The position numbers were made by a program, and so were the translations under genes. Source: Betaproteobacteria bacterium HGW-Betaproteobacteria-4 (lineage in GTDB: Bacteria; Pseudomonadota; Gammaproteobacteria; Burkholderiales; Rhodocyclaceae). From it: a stretch of DNA of 53,624 nt. The notes under the pieces were generated by a model. It had not been told where the DNA came from. It ran no database searches and saw nothing but the letters and a program-made list of their open reading frames with translations. Within the stretch, counting starts at the first letter, position 1; every line of letters starts with the position of its first letter. Below, one piece after another: positions 50,709 through 53,624 of the stretch. Where the stretch lies: assembly GCA_002840785.1 (NCBI GenBank), contig PHCH01000007.1:1-53624 (forward strand). Reading direction: 5' to 3'.

Positions 50709-52090
50709 CTATTGGCGGGCCTTCCAGCTTAGCGTGAAGCGGGCGCCACCGAGCGGCGAGGCATCGGCCTTGGCAGTGCCACCATGCAGTTCGAGTACGC
50801 GGCGAGCGATGGCCAGGCCGAGGCCGTAGCCGCCGGTCGAGCGGTCGCGCGAACGGTCGAGACGGGTGAAGGCGGAGAAGATGTGTTCGCGCTCTTCGGG
50901 CGGGATGCCGATGCCGTCGTCGTCGACGTGGATCAGCATGTTGTCGCCATCGAGCTCGGCGCTGACGGCAATCCGCGTCGCGGCACGAGGTCGACAAACA
51001 GGTTTTCGGGCAGTTTGTCGGTGTTGACCGTGACATCAAGACGGCGACCAAGCAGACGGACCGATTCGACCTCGTCGGTCAGCCATTCGGCCAGCTTGAC
51101 GCTGGAAAAATGCGGCTCCGGGGCTTCGCGCTCGAAGCGGGCGTAGGTCAGACTGGTGTCGATGAGCTGGTCGAGTTCGTCGAGATCGCCTTCCATCATC
51201 GCCCACAGCCGCTCGCGTTCCTGGCGTATTTCGGTTTCGGAGAGCATTTCCAGCGCGAAGCGCATGCGGGCAATCGGCGTGCGCAGTTCGTGGGAGATGC
51301 CGCAGGAAAGCTCGCGGTGGGTGGCGAGCAGCTGGCGAATCCGTTCGGCCATGCTGTTCATCGTGTCGGACAGCGGGGCGAATAGTTGGGTTCGGATCGT
51401 CGGCGAACGTGCGTCGAAATTGCCGTCTCCGAGATCGATTGCGGTCTGGCGCAGGCCTTCGAGGTCGCGCCAGACCGGGCGAACCCAGAACCACAGGGCG
51501 ATGGCGAAGATCAGGCCGATCAGGCTCCAGGTCAGCAGGCGCAGCCGGAGCTCGAGTGGCAGGCGCTCGGTGACCTCCCGGTTGCGGTTCGAGGCCAGGG
51601 GGCCGACGACCAGCACCTTGCTGCTCGTGCCGAGGCGGTGATACATGATGTCGCCGTCGTGGTCGATGGCGATGTCGCCGGCGTCAAGCTTGATGACCTG
51701 CTTTGGGGTCAGCGTGTGGTCGAGGGTGATGCGTTCGACGATGCCCAGCCGATAGGAGAATTTTTCGTCGATGTCCTTGATGTGCTTGGCCCATTCCCGG
51801 CGTGGGTGGCGGAAAAGCTCATCTTCGATCAGCGTGATCGTGCCGCGCATGAAACGGCGCGCGTAGTCGTCGGTAATGCCGCGCTGGGCGGTGGAAATGA
51901 CGAAATCAGCCGTGAAGGCGATGGCCACAAAGGAGCCCATCGCCAGCAGGTAGAAATTGAAGAACAGCTTGGACAGGCTGTAACGCCGTCCGCGCCAGCG
52001 GGGCAGGGCTACCCGGATCAGCGAGCGGGCCAGCCCCTCGTTTTTCTCCTTCGGTCTGGCTGCGCCGGCTTCGGGATCAGTTCCAGTCAT
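50709..52090 (-). pseudogene. RstB-type sensor histidine kinase, frameshifted with the N-box region missing
   Basis: Membrane kinase with two TM helices (near 42-65 and 190-210), a periplasmic sensor, HAMP, and a HisKA domain (GISHELRTPIARMRFAL). The first frame runs to FVDLVPR and then stops at 50933 after a nonsense tail. The rest of the ATPase domain (DDDGIGIPPEE…GGYGLGLAIARR) is in another frame whose true reading begins around AATRIAVSAELDGDN. The N-box helix expected between VDLVPR and AATRI (usually ~15-20 residues with NLLxNA) is absent, so a deletion of non-multiple-of-three length near 50972-50987 is indicated. The start overlaps the response regulator stop by 14 nt. Confidence 0.85.
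51002..51036 (+). repeat. Dispersed 40-bp motif, copy 20 (inside kinase, diverged)
   Basis: GTTTTCGGGCAGTTTGTCG then GTGTTGACCGTGACAT. Weak left arm; may be coincidental. It lies 15 bp from the kinase lesion. Confidence 0.4.
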
Positions 52091-52781
52091 GCTTGCTGAA
52101 AAGGTAACCCTTGCCGCGCACGGTCTTGATGCGCGTCGGATTTTCCGGGTCGTCGTTCAGTTTCTTGCGCAGGCGGGAAATGCGCGCGTCGATGGAGCGA
52201 TCCAGTCCGTCGAAACCGATGCCGCGTAGTTCCTGCAGCAGGTCGTCACGCGACAGCACATTGCCGGCGTGCGTGGCAAGCAGCCAGAGCAGGTCGAATT
52301 CGGCGGTGGTCAGGTCGATGGTCTGCCCGCTCAGCGACGCCGTGCGGGTTGCCTGGCTGATGCGGAACTGGCCGAACACCATGCTTTCCGATTCGCCATT
52401 GCCGGCCTCCGCCGCCGTCGGCAGGCGGCGCAGCAGGGCCTTGATGCGGGCGAGCAGGACGCGCGGCTGGACCGGTTTGGCGATGTAGTCGTCGGCCCCC
52501 ATCTCGAGGCCGAGAATCTGGTCGAAATCCTCGTCGCGCGCCGTCAGCATGAGGATCACGCCGCGATACTGGGCGCGGACAGCGCGGCAGACTTCGAAGC
52601 CATCCTTGCCGGGCAACATGACGTCGAGAATAACCAGGTCGGGCTGCTCGGTCAGAATCCGCGCCTCGGCAGCGTCGCCGCGCGGCTCGATGCTGACTTG
52701 CATGTCGTTCTTGGTCAGATATTCGGCCGTCAGTTCGGCCAGTCGTTCGTCGTCCTCGACGAGCAGGATGCGTGTAGTCAT
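52077..52781 (-). CDS. RstA-type OmpR-family response regulator
   Basis: A 234-aa regulator with a receiver domain (acidic pair ED near residues 10-11, phospho-Asp D53 in LDVMLPGKDG, K in YIAKPVQPR) and a winged-helix DNA-binding domain (AEFDLLWLLATHAGNVLSRDDLL, RSIDARISRLRKKL, VRGKGYLF). It resembles RstA. It is first in the operon with its kinase, which overlaps it. The kinase lesion leaves its phosphorylation source uncertain. Confidence 0.93.
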   Translation of the reverse strand: MTTRILLVEDDERLAELTAEYLTKNDMQVSIEPRGDAAEARILTEQPDLVILDVMLPGKDGFEVCRAVRAQYRGVILMLTARDEDFDQILGLEMGADDYIAKPVQPRVLLARIKALLRRLPTAAEAGNGESESMVFGQFRISQATRTASLSGQTIDLTTAEFDLLWLLATHAGNVLSRDDLLQELRGIGFDGLDRSIDARISRLRKKLNDDPENPTRIKTVRGKGYLFSKHDWN

Positions 52782-52837
52782 CCGCCAATCTTAACCACCT
52801 GCCGGGCGGCGGTCCACCGTCACGTGCCGTGGCGGGC

Positions 52838-52876
52838 AATCCTACGGTCAACCGGGAAAAAGGCCAAAATTTCAAG
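52838..52876 (-). repeat. Dispersed 40-bp motif, copy 21 (intergenic)
   Basis: Minus orientation: AATCCTACGGTCAACCGG, GAAAAAGGCC, AAAATTTCAAG. It lies between the divergent response-regulator and dsbB genes; the right edge reads GTAGGATT, as in copy 7. Confidence 0.92.
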
Positions 52877-52931
52877 TCTCCTCGGCGATGGCATAGAATC
52901 CCGGCTCATCGTCACTTGAGGAATTGCTTTG

Positions 52932-53429
52932 ATGAATTGGTCAAACGTGCCCATGCGGGCCTGGTTCGCGACATTGGGCCTGGGTTGCCTGGGGCTCGTC
53001 GCGGTCGGCATGGAACTGCAAACCCTGCTCCGTCTGGCGCCCTGTCCGCTCTGCATCTTCCAGCGCCTGCTCTACATCGTGATCGGCATCATCGGCCTGC
53101 TCGGCTTCGTCTGGCCGGCCGGAAGAATGCTGTGGGCGGCGCTGGCCGGCGGACTCGGTATATTTGGCTTTGGTGTCGCCGCTTACCAGACCTGGATGCA
53201 GGCTTTCCCCGACCTAGCGCCGGAATGCAGCTTCACCGACCCCAACGCCATTGAGCGTTTGGTCGACTGGCTCGGCATGGAGTGGCCGTCGATGTTCCTG
53301 GCCACCGGTTTCTGTACCAGCCGCGACTGGGAGTTCCTTGGCCTGTCGATGGCCAACTGGTCCGTGGTGATCTTCGCCGGCATCGTGGTCTACGCAGCAT
53401 TGCTTTTCAGGCAGAAAGCGCGGGCCTGA
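52932..53429 (+). CDS. dsbB: DsbB, disulfide bond formation protein B
   Basis: A 165-aa four-helix inner-membrane protein that reoxidises DsbA with quinone. Redox pairs are CPLC (after LLRLAP) and the periplasmic cysteines in APECSF and TGFC; FQRLLY follows the first pair as expected. GAGGAA precedes ATG52932. A Sox-rich periplasm with many cysteines would rely on it. Confidence 0.94.
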   Translation: MNWSNVPMRAWFATLGLGCLGLVAVGMELQTLLRLAPCPLCIFQRLLYIVIGIIGLLGFVWPAGRMLWAALAGGLGIFGFGVAAYQTWMQAFPDLAPECSFTDPNAIERLVDWLGMEWPSMFLATGFCTSRDWEFLGLSMANWSVVIFAGIVVYAALLFRQKARA

Positions 53430-53458
53430 AAAAACAAAACCCGCCGAAAGGCGGGTTT
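53430..53458 (-). terminator. Rho-independent terminator of the rpmG operon
   Basis: Stem AAACCCGCC / GGCGGGTTT with GAAA loop. On the minus strand it is followed by TGTTTTTT; on + there is little T, so it mainly ends rpmG, while also lying at the end of dsbB. Confidence 0.8.
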
Positions 53459-53482
53459 GTCGAATGCTCTGGAGAAGCTGAA

Positions 53483-53624
53483 TTACTTCAGCTTTACTTC
53501 CTTGTAAGCAACGTGCTTACGAGCCTTCGGGTCGTACTTCATGAACTCCAGTTTTTCAGGCGTCGTGCGCTTGTTCTTGGAGGTGGTATAGAAGTGACCG
53601 GTGCCAGCTGTGGATTCCAGCTTG
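53483..53624 (-). CDS. rpmG: Ribosomal protein L33 (partial)
   Basis: The C-terminal 46 codons of L33 (ends AYKEVKLK), with [12 protein letters not shown] and [13 protein letters not shown]. It is the zinc-ribbon-free type because the paired cysteines are absent in this part. The N-terminus lies beyond the window edge. Confidence 0.95.
   Translation of the reverse strand, partial: KLESTAGTGHFYTTSKNKRTTPEKLEFMKYDPKARKHVAYKEVKLK

Overview
The window reads like a GC-rich betaproteobacterial chromosome, most likely Rhodocyclales (Dechloromonas/Azonexus-like). This rests on a complete periplasmic Sox system, cytochrome c4, ovothiol synthase, PEP-CTERM proteins, a DnaA-related Hda, the purM/rlpA and dedA/purN/DUF3108/rsmB neighbourhoods, and uniformly high-GC codon use. 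No rRNA, tRNA, CRISPR array, insertion sequence or phage gene was seen. The genus assignment is inference.

Layout. 1-7.8 kb: thiosulfate-oxidation locus with an ArsR-type redox regulator, soxC, soxD, soxY, soxZ, soxA, soxX, soxB and a periplasmic rhodanese, all on +. 7.9-10.9 kb: an opposing accessory operon (SoxH-like metallo-hydrolase, small cytochrome c, SoxW-like thioredoxin, YeeE/YedE sulfur-compound transporter). 11.1 kb: cytochrome c4. 11.7-16.7 kb: DUF486 protein, folK, pcnB, HAD hydrolase, a secreted esterase, hda and a small unknown gene. 16.8-20.5 kb: tyrS, a glycosyltransferase and a PEP-CTERM protein. 20.7-26.6 kb: purM, rlpA and an RND efflux pair. 26.7-30.1 kb: miaA and a FIST sensor/histidine kinase pair. 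30.1-36.5 kb: PEP-CTERM ferritin-like protein, TonB-like protein, GGDEF/EAL protein and mutL. 36.5-42.1 kb: dedA, a lipoprotein, purN, DUF3108, rsmB-like and mscS, tightly coupled on +. 42.1-46.7 kb: macA-macB-tolC-like operon. 46.8-47.4 kb: a proline-repeat protein with one CXXCH. 48.0-50.1 kb: ovoA. 50.3-52.8 kb: two small genes and an RstAB-type two-component system. 52.9 kb to the end: dsbB and partial rpmG.

The most striking signal is a dispersed ~40-bp DNA motif. It has a T-rich left half with two T-tracts and a right-hand core CCGGTTGACCGTAGCAAT. I find about 21 copies, roughly one per 2.5 kb; eight are intergenic and thirteen lie inside genes of unrelated function. Seventeen of 21 point the same way along the chromosome regardless of gene direction. 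No mobile gene accompanies it. Its architecture resembles DNA-uptake or chromosome-maintenance motifs more than a transposon, and I do not recognise it as a described element.

Four genes carry local lesions: a frameshift in the soxX signal peptide, a fused pcnB/folK boundary, loss of the N-box region in the RstB-type kinase, and loss of about 20 residues from the SAM-binding site of OvoA. Each is either genuine decay or a small-deletion sequence/assembly error; the sequence alone cannot decide.
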